NCBI GenBank assembly: GCA_037783545.1
Contig: JBBELK010001244.1
Coordinates: 372,001-436,000 of the forward strand
DNA: 64,000 nt
Source of the DNA: Henricia sp. BOLD:AAB3569
Taxonomy: Eukaryota > Echinodermata > Asteroidea > Spinulosida > Echinasteridae
Direction of reading: 5' to 3'
Within the stretch, counting starts at the first letter, position 1. Each line of letters begins with the position of its first letter. The notes beneath the pieces are model-generated. The model saw only the letters and a list, made by a program, of their open reading frames with translations, was not told where the DNA came from and ran no database searches. This document shows, piece after piece, positions 50,501-61,556 of this stretch. The translations under genes were made by a program, and so were the position numbers.

Positions 50501-53500
50501 GTCACTTGCAAAGCTCGGATCATCATCAAACTTGGTCACAACAATCACCTCATAGTGAAGTACTGCACAAATGTGTTTACATTTTGATGACGTCATCAGG
50601 TGTCAGATTACAAGCGTTTGAAATATATGGCCTTCAAATTGAAACTTCTGTAAAAATTCAACCGTTTGAGATACAAACTTTATTTTTTTGGCAATGGTCA
50701 TGACTATCCAAGGTCTAAATTTCATACACAGACATTGACCTTGAATCTTGCTTCCTATTGGTCGAAAACGAGGCTGCCCTGTCATTTAAAACTGGTAGCA
50801 GATACAGAGATCGGGTCAAAAGTGTTAGTCTCAAGACCTCTTGGGCATTCCAAAAATACCAAAAGTTAAGTCGTGACACGAAAGAGCGCCCTCTAGTGGC
50901 AAGTTGAAAAATGGCCAAAACCTATTTTGAAGAGATGTCTGTGGCGAAGTTTTTGCAAATTGGCCCAAAATTGGTGCATATGTTCACTGAGGGTCAGTGA
51001 ACATGCCCATACCTTCAAAAGTTTGATGACGTCACCAGGTGTCAAATTACACTCAGTTGAACATGCGTTCTTCTAACGGTTATATATAGAGAACGAAAAG
51101 GCCGATGGAGGTCAAATTTTGTGTTTTAGGTTTGTTGTGACTTGGTCTAATGCATATTAGCAGCAAAATTTGGTGGCATAACGATGACGTCATCAAATAA
51201 GCCCGTTTGTGCAGCATACATTTGCCAAGGTCGTTCACTTCCTCTAATGGGCGTATGACCTTGAAACCTAGCAGGGACGTAGACGTGGTCATTAACATAT
51301 AACATACCAAGTTACATTAGTGTGACGTCCTTTGTTGATTTGTTATGAATTTTTGAATCTGGCAACCTATACCACAGCATACACACAGTGCAGTATATAC
51401 GGGTGTACATACATTGTAAGCATGAACAATCGCCATACATCTGCACTACCCCATTTCCCATAGACAAAGCACATAGTCTATCTCGCTGCTAGAAGGGTCG
51501 CTTGCAAAGCTTGGATCATCATCAAACTTGGTCACAATAAGGAACCCATACTAAAGTACTATACCAAAGAGGTTACATCTTGATGACGTCACCAGGGGTC
51601 AGATTACATGTGTCTGAAATTTAATGCCCTAAAAATTAAAAAATTGGTAAAAATTCAACCGTTTGAGATACAAACATTTTTGTTTCGGCAATGGTCATGA
51701 CTATCCAATGTCTAAATTTCATGCAGAGACAATGACCTTGAATCTTGCTTCCTATTGGTCGAAAACGAGGCTGCGTTGTCATTTAAAACTGGTAGCAGAT
51801 ACCGAAATTGGGTCAACGTTGTTAGTCTCGGGACCCCTTGGGCATTACAAAAATACCAAAAGTTAAGTCGTCACACGAAACAGCGCCCTCTAGCTGCAAG
51901 TTGAAAAATGGCCAAAACGCATTTTGAAGAGATGTCTGTGGCGAAGTTTTTGCAAATTGGCCCAAAATTGGTGCATATGTTCACTGAGGGTCAGTGAATA
52001 CGCCCATACTTTCAAAAGTTTTATGACGTCACCAGGTGTCAAATTACACTTGCTTGAACGTGCATCTTTTTAACAGCTATATCTAGAGAACGAAACGGCC
52101 GATGAAGGTCAAATATTCTGTTTCAGGTTTGTTGTGACTTGGTCTAACGCATATTAGCAGCCCGTTTGTACAGCATACATTAGCCAAGGTCGTTCACTTC
52201 CTCTAATGGTCGTATGACCTTGAAACCAAGCAGGGACGTAGACTTGGTCATTAACATATAACATACCAAGTTACATTAGTGTGACGTCATTTGTTGATTT
52301 GTTATGAATTTTTGAATCTGGCAACCTATACTACAGCATACACACAGTGCAGTATATACATGTATACGAGTGTACATAAGCATGTACAATATGCATACAT
52401 CTGCACTATCCCATAGACAAAGCACACAGTCTGTCTCGGTGCTAGAAGAGTCGCTTGCAAAGCTTGGATCATCATCAAACTTAGTCACAATAAGGAACCC
52501 ATAGTAAAGTACTATACCAAAGAGGTTAGATCTTGATGACGTCACCAGGTGTTAGATTACATGTGTCTGAAATTTAATGCCTTGCAAATTGAAAAATCTG
52601 TAAAAATTGAACCGTTTGAGATACAATCTTTATTCTTTCGGCACTGGTCATGACTATCCAAGGTCTAAATTTCATGCAGAGACATTGACCTTGAATCTTG
52701 TTTCCTATTGGTCGAAAACGAGGCTGCCTTGTCATTTAAAACTGGTAAGCGATGCCGAGATCGTGTCAACGGTGTTAGTCTCAGGCCCTCTTGGGCATTC
52801 AAAAAATACAAAAAGTTAAGTCGTCACACGAAACAGCCCCCTCTAGTGACGAGTTGAAAAAAGACCAAAACGTATTTTGAATTGGTCAAATGTATATTAT
52901 CAGCTAAATATTGTGACGTCACGATGACGTAATCAAATAAGAGTTCCTCAAGTATACATTAACCAAGGTCGTTTACTTTCTCCATTGGTCGTATGACCTT
53001 GAAAACTATCAGGTGCCTGCAGTTATGGACCTGGTCATTAACATGTAACATACCAAGTTACATTAGTATGACATGCATGATTTGTTGATTTATTATGAAT
53101 TTTTGAATCTTGTCACTGTGCATATTGTACATGTATATGTACAGTATGTATTTATATTGTACAAAGTGTACATGTAGTATTATACAGCATGCAGTTTTAC
53201 ATGCATACAAACATACAAAAAAAGAAAAGCGGAAAGCCATATGCTCTGTTATCAACAGACATACCTCTAGTTTTTTTTTTTTTTTTTAGCTTTTTTTATT
53301 CTTCTCCCAAAACCCCATAGACAAAGCACATGGTTTTTCGGCCTGGCAAAATGGTCACTTGCAAAGCTCGGATCAGCATAAAACTTGGTCACAACAATCA
53401 CCTCATAGTGAAGTACTGCACAAATGTGTTTACGTCTTGATGACGTCATCAGGTGTCCAATTACAAGCGTTTGAAATATATGGCCTTGAATTTGAAACGT

Positions 53501-55765
53501 CTGTAAAAATTAAACCGTTTGAGATACAAACTTTATTCCATCGGCAATGGTCATGACTATCCAAGGTCTAAATTTCATACACAGACATTGACCTTGAATC
53601 TTGCTTCCTATTGGTCGAAAACGAGGCTGCCCTGTCATTTAAAACTGGTAGCAGGTACCGAGATCTAGTCAAAAGTGTTAGTCTCAGGAGCCCTTGGGCA
53701 TCAAACAAATACCAAAAGTTAGGTCGTCAAACTAAAGAGCGCCCTCTAGCGGCAAGTTGAAAAATGGCCAAAACGCATTTTGAAGAGATGTCTGTGGCGA
53801 AGTTTTTGCAAATTGGCCCAAAATTGGTGCATATGTTCACTGAGGGTCAGTGAACATGCCCATACCTTCAAAAGTTTGATGACGTCACCAGGTGTCAAAT
53901 TACACTTGGTTGAACATGCATTCTTTTAACAGCTATATCTAGAGAACGAAAAGGCCGATAAAGGTCAAATTTTGTGTTTTAGGTTTGTTGTGACTTGGTC
54001 TAATGCATATTAGCAGCAAAATTTGGTGGCGTAACGATGACGTCATCAAATAAGCCCGTTTGTGCAGCATACATTAGCCAAGGTCGTTCACTTCCTCTAA
54101 TGGTCGCATGACCTTGAAACCTCGCAGGGACGTAGACTTGGTCATTAACATATAACATACCAAGTTACATTAGTGTGACGTCATTTGTTGATTTGTTATG
54201 AATTTTTGAATTTGGCAACCTATACTACAGCATACACACAGTGCAGTATATACGAGTGTACATAAGCATGTACAATTATGCACTACACCCAATATCCCAT
54301 AGACAAAGCACATAGTCTATATCGCTGCTAGACGGGGCGCTTGCAAAGCTTGGATCATCATCAAACTTGGTCACAATAAGGAAACCATAGTAAAGTACTA
54401 TACCAGAGAGGTTACATCTTGATGACGTCACCAGGTGTCCGATTACATGTGTCTAAAATTTAATGCCTTAAAAATTCAAAAATCTGTAAATATTTAACCA
54501 TTTGAGATACAAACATTTTTGTTTCAGCAATGGTCATGACTATCCAATGTCTAAATTTCATGCAGAGACATTGACCATAAATCTTGCTTCCTATTGGTCG
54601 AAAACGAGGCTGCCCTGTCATTTAAAACTGGTAGCAGGTACCGAGATCTGGTCAAAAGTGTTAGTCTCAGGAGCCCTTGGGCATCAAACAAATACCAAAA
54701 GTTAGGTCGTCACACTAAAGAGCGCCCTCTAGCGGCAAGTTGAAAAATGGCCAAAACGCATTTTGAAGAGATGTCTGTGGCGAAGTTTTTGCAAATTGGC
54801 CCAAAATTGGTGCATATGTTCACTGAGGGTCAGTGAACATGCCTATACCTTCAAAAGTTTGATGACGTCACCAGGTGTCAAATTACACTCGGTTGAACAT
54901 GCATTCTTTTAACAGTTATATCTAGAGAACGAAAAGGCCGATGAAGGTCAAATTTTGTGTTTTAGGTTTGTTGTGACTTGGTCTAATGCATATTAGCAGC
55001 AAAATTTGGTGGCGTAACGATGACGTCATCAAATAAGCGCGTTTGTGCAGCATACATTGGCCAAGGTCGTTCACTTCCTATATTGGTCGTATGACCTTGA
55101 AACCTAGCAGGGACGTAGACTTGGTCTTCAACCTATAACATACCAAGTTACATTAGTGTGACGTCATTTGTTAATTTGTTATGAATTTTTGAATCTGGCA
55201 ACCTATACTACAGCATACACAGTGCAGTATATATGATTGTACATAATTATAAGCATGTACAATATGCACACATCTGGACTATACCCCATATCCCATAGAC
55301 AAAGCACATAGTCTGTCTCGCTGGTCGAAGAGTCACTTGCACAGCTTGGATCATCATCAAACGTGGTCACAATAAGGAACCCATATTAAAGTAATATACC
55401 AAAGAGGTTACATCTTTATGACGTCAGATTACATGCGTTTGAAATTTAATGCCTTCAATTTTTTTTAAATCTCTAAAAAAATCAACCGTTGGAGATAAAC
55501 TTTATTCCTTCGGGAATGGTTATGACTAACTAAGGTCTAAATTTCATACACAGACATTGACCTTGAATCTTGCTGTCTATCTGTTGAAAACGAGGCTACA
55601 TGTGAATGTACAGATGCATTTACATTGTACATGTACATCCGCATGTAGGGTGCATAGCATGCACGCTGTATTATCATACAACATGCAGTATTACGTGCAT
55701 ACAAACATACAAAAAAGAAAAGCGGAAAGCCATATGCTCTGTTTTCAACAGACATACCTCTAGTT
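47575..55765 (+). repeat. Higher-order satellite: three 2.8-2.9 kb blocks of about 1-kb modules
   Basis: Nine related modules start with CCATAGACAAAGC near 47598, 48588, 49578, 50461, 51459, 52411, 53313, 54296 and 55289. They group as A-B-C three times: about 47575-50433, 50434-53285 and 53286-55765 (last C truncated). Corresponding positions in blocks 1 and 2 are 2833-2871 bp apart and nearly identical, and block 3 is more diverged. Each module holds two to four TGACGTCA or near-TGACGTCA sites, a Shine-like invariant block CTTCCTATTGGTCGAAAACG and, in A and B, a hairpin. Short ORFs of 60-90 codons recur in them but are not conserved by codon position, so I treat the array as non-coding. Confidence 0.9.
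48117..48139. other. Conserved hairpin in satellite modules (first copy)
   Basis: TGTTCACTGA, a GGG loop, and TCAGTGAACA form a perfect 10-bp stem. The same hairpin recurs in the other A and B modules near 49107, 50981, 51977, 53835 and 54817, sometimes with one change (AATACG instead of AACATG at the end in B modules). C modules lack it. Confidence 0.75.
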
Positions 55766-56033
55766 CTACTTGTATTTGGGAAAGACAGTACATGGACCTT
55801 ATGTTGTGTTCATTGGGAGCGCTTAGACAGAGGGCTATCTCTGAAAATAATCCTGAGAACTAGGATTAGTTAGCTCCACTAAAAATAGTTGCCGTTTGAA
55901 CACAACTTAGCTCAACCTCTAGAGCTGACGTACTAGACAGCCAGCCCCATTATTACCCCCAATTTCAACCCCGGACTAGCTCCACTTTCAGCACAGCACG
56001 GTTTCTTTTTACAACCCACCGGCACCACCCTAG

Positions 56034-56513
56034 GCCTGTTTACACTTGATCCCGAGCTTGGGGTCGAACACCGAGCTCGGGATCAGCCCTGGATCACAAA
56101 CTGAGAGTAAATGCTCTCGGGACCAAATTGGCCCCGGATCAGACCCCGCGAATTTGGTATCGCGTTGGCGGAGAGTTTGATCCTGAGCTTGGGATCAGCT
56201 TGCAGTTAGATAAGCAATTTAATTAATCTTTACCGCATCCGTTCGGCTCCACAGCCGTACCAGGGGAAAAGCCTGTGAAATTCAAGTGGCCTTGTACACT
56301 AGTACATGCACAACCCATGCAAACATTGATCAGTAACATACACACATACCGGTAGAGCATGACCTTTGACTGCAACTTCTGGCATCGCGCTCGAGATCAA
56401 CTACAGAATGTAACCACGGCACTCAGGATCATTGTGGTTAACACTGACGCATTCTTATCAGGGGATCAATCTTGATCCCGAGTTTGGGACCAGTGTAAAC
56501 ACGGTCTACATGT
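56034..56513. mobile_element. Same Harbinger-like family, copy 2 (inverted, internally shorter)
   Basis: It starts CCTGTTTACACTTGATCCCG and ends CAGTGTAAACACGG. The segment CATTCTTATCAGGGGATCAA matches 15990-16012 in reverse complement. The Myb-like ORF region is largely missing. It is useful for setting element ends relative to copy 1. Confidence 0.6.
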
Positions 56514-56565
56514 ACCCACACTGTTATCTGGTTAGCTTTGTAACGCCAGAGTTACATGTACCACC

Positions 56566-56730
56566 AGTGTATTTATTTATTTATTTACCACATCCAACAG
56601 CGGAGGGACCGCCAATTACAGGAATGGGAGCAAGTGTGGTTGAGTGCCTTGCTCAAGGGCACAGGTGCCACAACCCGTCACGGCCCGGAATCGAACCTAC
56701 CAGTACATTCTCGGCCATAACACCCCATTT
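56566..56730 (-). mobile_element. tRNA-derived SINE-like repeat, copy 2
   Basis: It has the same TATTTATTTATTTA tail, GGAGGGACCGCCAATTACAG body and GGAATCGAACCTAC B-box region as 29690-29885. About 35 bases between the B-box and A-box are missing, so the Pol III promoter is broken. Confidence 0.6.
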
Positions 56731-56734
56731 AATA

Positions 56735-57485
56735 TGAGCACATTTTGTCAACATTTTCACGGTTCTACAGAGTACAAAACATGTAGTATTTTTCACGACC
56801 CCCTCCCTCCCCCGAAATCCTACTTACCAGTACGGGTTGTACTATGGAAGTTGTGATCGCACGGTGGCTCGTTTTGATGCCGTGTGCAGTTTGCATGCGC
56901 TAGACCCAATATTCTCTCGTACAGCAAAAAACCTAGAGACGGCCTTGGACAAGGCTATACATGTAGTATTGTCTTTTTAAACAACTAATCCTTTATATGC
57001 AGCAAAAACTTTGCATTTAAAAAAATATTTAGCATTTAAGGGGCCCTTTACATGTAAGTCCTGGCTGTTACTCCGTTTATTGTGTGTGTATTCGTAAATT
57101 GTGTTCTCTGGCTATAAGGCTTGCTTTAGTTTGGTCTCTTTAAGAGCTTAAGTACACAAGCAATGAGATTGATTGTATTGCATACCGGTACATGTGTACA
57201 TACATGTACACGTAGCTCTAATACCCAGTTGAGTTTGCTAATTGGAAAAAAAGATGGAATCTCATTTGCCTTTTGTGTGAACATACGCTCAGTGTTGTTT
57301 GTGTTTATTCATTTGTCATGCAGCTGTGCACCCCGTTTTCTAGACCAATTAAATTGGTTATGATAATGTATTCATCAGAATACATCAATATCAGTTTCCA
57401 TTAATGGAATCCCTTTCAGCCAATCAGGGTCAAGCCTGCTGATATGCTTTTGTTTGACAATAAAACACATCGAGGGCGGAATAAT
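56735..57485. other. Spacer between repeats and FReD gene 1, no gene seen
   Basis: Unique, AT-rich sequence with one ACATGTAC cluster (57185-57212). The ORF at 57163-57363 has no known domain. Confidence 0.4.
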
Positions 57486-57489
57486 ATAA

Positions 57490-57650
57490 CGGCTTGCTTT
57501 GAGAGATTGTCATCACTTGCATCATCTGATAGGAAGAGAACGGAACAGATAACGACCAAGGGCTGGATGTGATGAACACACTTATCGATTTTATCCAACT
57601 GGGTTATTAGGATATCAGCAAAACAGTGCTGACTGTGACTTCAGTCAACA
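57490..57650 (+). promoter_or_regulatory. Duplicated upstream region of FReD gene 1
   Basis: This stretch matches 63133-63293 closely, in the same order and orientation before the second gene. It contains AGGAAGAGAACRGAACAGA and GGGCTGGATGTGAT. Conservation between two tandem genes suggests promoter or first-exon sequence, but ordinary duplication alone would also explain it. No TATA box was identified. Confidence 0.4.
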
Positions 57651-57700
57651 AACGGTCAGCTGGTCAGTTCATCAGTGGCAATATCAGAACCTCAAGTGAG

Positions 57701-58478
57701 CAGCGCCGACTGTGACTTCAGTCGACCACCTGACTCGACAGCCTTTACAGCCAACAGCCAACAAACGGTCAGCTGGTCAGTTCATCAGTGGCAATATCCG
57801 AACCTCAAGTGAGCAGCGCCGACTGTGACTTCAGTCGACCACCCGACTCGACAGCCTTTACAGCCAACAGCCAACAAACGGTCAGCTGGTCAGTTCCTTA
57901 GTGGCAATATCAGAACCTCAAGTGAGCAGCGCCGACTGTGACTTCAGTCGACCACCTGACTCGACAGCCTTTACAGCCAACAGCCAACAAACGGTCAGCT
58001 GGTCAGTTCATCAGTGGCAATATCCGAACCTCAAGTGAGCAGCGCCGACTGTGACTTCAGTCGACCACCTGACTCGACAGCCTTTACAGCCAACAGCCAA
58101 CAAACGGTCAGCTGGTCAGTTCATCAGTGGCAATATCCGAACCTCAAGTGAGCAGCGCCGACTGTGACTTCAGTCGACCACCTGACTCGACAGCCTTTAC
58201 AGCCAACAGCCAACAAACGGTCAGCTGGTCAGTTCATCAGTGGCAATATCAGAACCTCAAGTGAGCAGCGCCGACTGTGACTTCAGTCAACCACCTGACT
58301 CGACAGCCTTTACAGCCAACAGCCAACAAACGGTCAGCTGGTCAGTTCATCAGTGGCAATATCAGAACCTCAAGTGATCAGCGCCGACTGTGACTTCAGT
58401 CAACCACCTGACTCGACAGCCTTTACAGCCAACAGCCAACAAACGGTCAGCTGGTCAGTTCCTCAGTGGCAATAACGT
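57701..58478 (+). repeat. 113-bp minisatellite upstream of FReD gene 1, about seven units
   Basis: Units begin CAGCGCCGACTGTGACTTCA at 57701, 57814, 57927, 58040, 58153, 58266 and (variant) 58379. They differ at only a few positions, such as CGAC/CAAC and ATCC/ATCA. A partial unit at 57625 precedes them. The last unit runs to 58478, 29 bases before the ATG. The 113-bp period is not a multiple of three, so it is not a protein repeat. Gene 2 has about two decayed units, so the expansion is specific to gene 1. Confidence 0.92.
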
Positions 58479-58506
58479 ACAAGGAAAACTTTACATACTG
58501 TTTAAA

Positions 58507-59562
58507 ATGTTGGACAACAAAGTGAAACTGCCGTACATTTCTGCATTTGCCATTTTCTTTCCCGACCTCAAGATGATATTGATCTTGGCAACTCTCGGCT
58601 CTTTTTTGACACTGTCAATTGGAAAATCTGAAAGCACTTGTCCGAGTCAAACGACGTCAGCTTTCTATCGGGCATACAATCAAGCTTTGCAGAATCACGT
58701 TTATGTGGAGGTGAAGGAATCTTCTCTGATCATTTGCAGCCGTGAATGCTCAATGGACTACAACTGTGCATCGTTCAACTACTACGCAGAGAGAAAGTTG
58801 TGTGAATTAAGCAATGCTACAAGAATCCAACACACGTGTGACTTTGTGCATCTGCCAGGAATGGTCTATTTTGATAAGAACTTTGAAACACCTTCCTTCT
58901 CGACACCTTACAATGGAAAGTTCACCAGCTGTCGGGAGCTGTTCACAGCTGGAAACTGTGAAAATGGCATCTACACCATCTATCCTGCTGGACTGACCAA
59001 TGGCTTACAGGTTTACTGTGACATGGAGACTGATGGGGGAGGATGGATCGTCTTTCAAAGGCGTCAAGATGGCTCGGTTGACTTCTACCGTACCTGGGAT
59101 GAATACAAGCATGGCTTTGGCAATCTGGCTGGCGAGTTCTGGCTTGGGAATGAAGCTCTACGCAACCTGACTCAGACAGGACAATGGGAGCTGCGAGTGG
59201 ACTTGTGGAACTGGGAAAGAAACACAGCTTGGGCCGAGTACGGTGAGTTTGTCATCTCAGGTGATAAGTACACACTCCACATTGGCTCATACAATAATTT
59301 CAGTACAGCCAATGATTCTTTGACAAACCACATTACTACTGATTTCACTACCAAGGATCGTAACAATGATGTTAGTACTAGTATTAGTAATTGTGCATAC
59401 GATTATCAGGGTGCCTGGTGGTTTAATGATTGCTATTGTAGTCATCTCAATGGTAAATATTACGGCCTAGATGTTGTGGCTCCCAATGGTACAGGTATAC
59501 ACTGGTTGTCTTGGAAAGACGAATCCCTGAAACAATGCACCATGAAAATAAGACAAACTTAG
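58507..59562 (+). CDS. Fibrinogen-related protein with PAN/apple-like region (FReD gene 1)
   Basis: This 351-residue protein is read without introns. Residues 22-39 form a hydrophobic segment (signal or anchor). Residues 45-125 hold six cysteines in a PAN/apple-like pattern (C77, C81, C87, C99, C111, with C45 outside). Residues 140-351 are a fibrinogen C-terminal domain: CRELF at the start, VYCDMETDGGGWIVFQRR, YKHGFGNLAGEFWLGNEAL, TKDRNND as the calcium-site region, then GAWWFNDCYCSHLNG and the C-terminal MKIRQT. FReD proteins of invertebrates are mostly secreted lectins that bind acetylated sugars and act in innate immunity; that role is inferred. I chose the ATG at 58507 because the paralogue at 63775 aligns from the same methionine. 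An in-frame ATG at 58390 reads through the last minisatellite unit and is unlikely. ATG 58573 would give a cleaner signal peptide, but the paralogue has Thr there. Confidence 0.9.
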   Translation: MLDNKVKLPYISAFAIFFPDLKMILILATLGSFLTLSIGKSESTCPSQTTSAFYRAYNQALQNHVYVEVKESSLIICSRECSMDYNCASFNYYAERKLCELSNATRIQHTCDFVHLPGMVYFDKNFETPSFSTPYNGKFTSCRELFTAGNCENGIYTIYPAGLTNGLQVYCDMETDGGGWIVFQRRQDGSVDFYRTWDEYKHGFGNLAGEFWLGNEALRNLTQTGQWELRVDLWNWERNTAWAEYGEFVISGDKYTLHIGSYNNFSTANDSLTNHITTDFTTKDRNNDVSTSISNCAYDYQGAWWFNDCYCSHLNGKYYGLDVVAPNGTGIHWLSWKDESLKQCTMKIRQT

Positions 59563-59640
59563 TCTTTAAGACAGGAATCAGACTTTAAAATGCTAAAAGA
59601 GTCTATTTCCCTAAACTAAAGGCCCACTGTATCGTTTGCA

Positions 59641-59646
59641 AATAAA
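59641..59646 (+). terminator. Candidate polyadenylation signal of FReD gene 1
   Basis: AATAAA occurs 79 bases after the stop codon at 59562. It lies inside sequence resembling the AAAGGCCCA-type interspersed repeat (from 59618), so the signal may have been supplied by a transposon. Confidence 0.4.
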
Positions 59647-59936
59647 ACCTTTTACGAATCCCTGAAACAGAATGGCTGCAGAAATGTTCTGCTCCACGCA
59701 GCAGTGTTTCAGAATTCACCCTTCAGATCAATGGCTTTTGCATTGAAACAGCCCTGGAATAAATTAACTGTTTTTCTCAGTTACATGTACATGTACAGTA
59801 GCAGTGTTGACAAAACTAACTCTGAAACCCGTTTTGAAGGTGTAAAAACATGTGCATGCTTTTGGTTTTATTTCCATATTCATGAGCAAAGTTGTGATGT
59901 CACATCAGGAACCGACAGGAAGTATAAAGCAGGCCA

Positions 59937-60392
59937 ACATGTGTGCATCGACCTTGCAACTGAAAGCAACTCAACTGATCAGTTGCTGTCGATGTGTGAT
60001 TGGTTGAGAATACAGCCATGTCTACATTTCCAGAGCGCGCACATCGACACAGCAACTCTGTATTTGCGTAGAGTACACATTGACCTTGCAACTGGAAGCA
60101 ACTGTTGCTTGCAGTTGCTGTCGATGGCGCGCACGTGATCAGATGCACGCGAGTAACTGACAGCAACCAGTGGCAAGTACGCAACTGACCACAACTGGGT
60201 ACAACTAGTTGCCAGAAAGTAAAACATGAGCAACTTTCGGCAACTGGGATTTTTCCAGCAGTACATGTAGTTAATTGCAAGTGCGCGTATGTCGACCTTT
60301 TTAAGCAAAGTCAGTTGCTCTCAGTTGCCGCGAGTCGCTCTCAGTTGCCACTAGTTGCTTCAAGTTGCAAGGTCGATGTACGCTAGGCTTAA
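59937..60392. mobile_element. CAGTTGC-rich MITE, copy 3
   Basis: It runs from GTGCATCGACCTTGCAACTG to GGTCGATGTACGCTAGGCTT A. It is colinear with copy 1 through most of its length and lies between the two FReD genes. Confidence 0.65.
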
Positions 60393-60490
60393 TGCACTTA
60401 GGAGAAAAGTGCAAGGTCAATGTACGCTAGGCTTAATGCACTTGGGAGAAAAGTGCAAGGTCGATGTACGCTAGGCTTAATGCACTTTGC
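60365..60490 (+). repeat. 45-bp tandem repeat of the CAGTTGC MITE terminus
   Basis: AAGTGCAAGGTCGATGTACG followed by CTAGGCTTAATGCACTTGGG AG repeats nearly three times at the right end of the MITE copy. A related piece is at 62545-62592. Confidence 0.7.
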
Positions 60491-60614
60491 AAATTGTGTA
60501 TCTGATGACGTCATTATCTACCCGGTACACAGTTAATTTCATCGATCAAGATGTCACTTGTGCGCACAAATTTTTCAAGAATCTAATAAAGAACAAGTTT
60601 TTACAATACATGTA

Positions 60615-61310
60615 CAGTTCAAGTCAGAAGTTTACATACATGTACATGTACACCACTACCATCATCACCCAAAATGGTAAACAAGAATACCCGAACCATT
60701 GCAAGGTGTGCAAGCTACAGTTGAAGTCAGAAGTTTACATACATGTACACCACTACCATCATCACCCAAAATGGTAAACAAGACTACCCGAACCATTGCA
60801 AGGTGTGCAAGCTACAGTTGAAGTCAGAAGTTTACATACATGTACATGTACACCACTACCATCATCACCCAAAATGGTAAACAGGACTACCCGAACCATT
60901 GCAAGGTGTACTGTACAAGCTACAGTTGAAGTCAGAGATTTACATACATGTACACCCAGCGTTTGCCCTTAACTTTTTTCGCAACTGGCCAACAGGGCCA
61001 GTTGGCTGAAGTCTTCCCTGGCCCGTCGGCATTTCAAGTGGCCCGGTTCAAATTTCCGGTTGTTCTTTTTACACACAGTCGACCCTTTAAATTAGGAAAA
61101 TTTGGTAGTCATGAAATTTTCCCTAGTACAAGTTTTATTTCAACTGGACAGCCGGACCATTTGGGGAGGCTTTCCGACTGGCCCGAGATGATTTTAACTG
61201 TCATTTGGCCAACGGACCAGTGCTAATTCGAACGCTGAGGTCACCACTACCATCATCACCCAAAATGGTAAACAGGACTACCCGAACCATTGCAAAGTGT
61301 ACAAGGCTTT
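60615..61310 (+). repeat. About 100-bp tandem repeat carrying a Tc1-like terminal sequence
   Basis: Units start at 60615, 60718, 60815 and 60923 with CAGTTGAAGTCAGAAGTTTA (first copy CAGTTCAAG) and continue CATACATGTACACCACTACC. That 20-mer is very like the terminal repeat of fish Tc1 elements of the Sleeping Beauty type, and TA precedes it each time. A hAT-like element interrupts the last unit. Confidence 0.65.
60957..61237 (+). mobile_element. hAT-like short element, copy 3, inserted in a tandem repeat
   Basis: It lies inside the 100-bp repeat block, which continues at 61240 with CACCACTACCATCATCACCC. The flanks TGTACACC and AGGTCACC may be a decayed 8-bp duplication. Confidence 0.6.
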
Positions 61311-61514
61311 ACCACCCCTCCCAGAGATCATTTAAGATACATGTATGCCCAAAACCCCTGCCCGGCTTGCCCCAATTATTAAGTATGAATAAGTGATTAT
61401 TTTTAGGGACATGACCCAGGGAACGCCAGGTCCGCCATGTACATTGTACATGTATCTACATGTAGACAATTATGAGTTTGGGAAATGTGGATACAGTAAA
61501 ACAAAAACAAAAAC

Positions 61515-61556
61515 ACTTGGCTCCACCAAGATTTGAACCGCGGACCTTCTGCTTAA
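61515..61556 (-). other. Interrupted relative of the 9219 tRNA-like repeat
   Basis: TTGGCTCCACCAAGATTTGA and GACCTTCTGCTTAA match 9219-9258. The match stops exactly at a TTAA, where a repeat beginning AGGTGAACACC starts. The copy at 9258 continues with CGTGCAGACG, so this TTAA is the insertion point of the downstream element. Confidence 0.6.

Noticed and set aside
47739..54705. Repeated 60-90-codon ORFs in the 8-kb satellite
   Set aside because: They recur because the DNA recurs. Changes between modules fall at all codon positions and start codons are not kept, so selection on protein is not indicated.
59704..60308. ORFs on both strands downstream of FReD gene 1
   Set aside because: They read through the CAGTTGC-rich MITE and follow its internal repeats.
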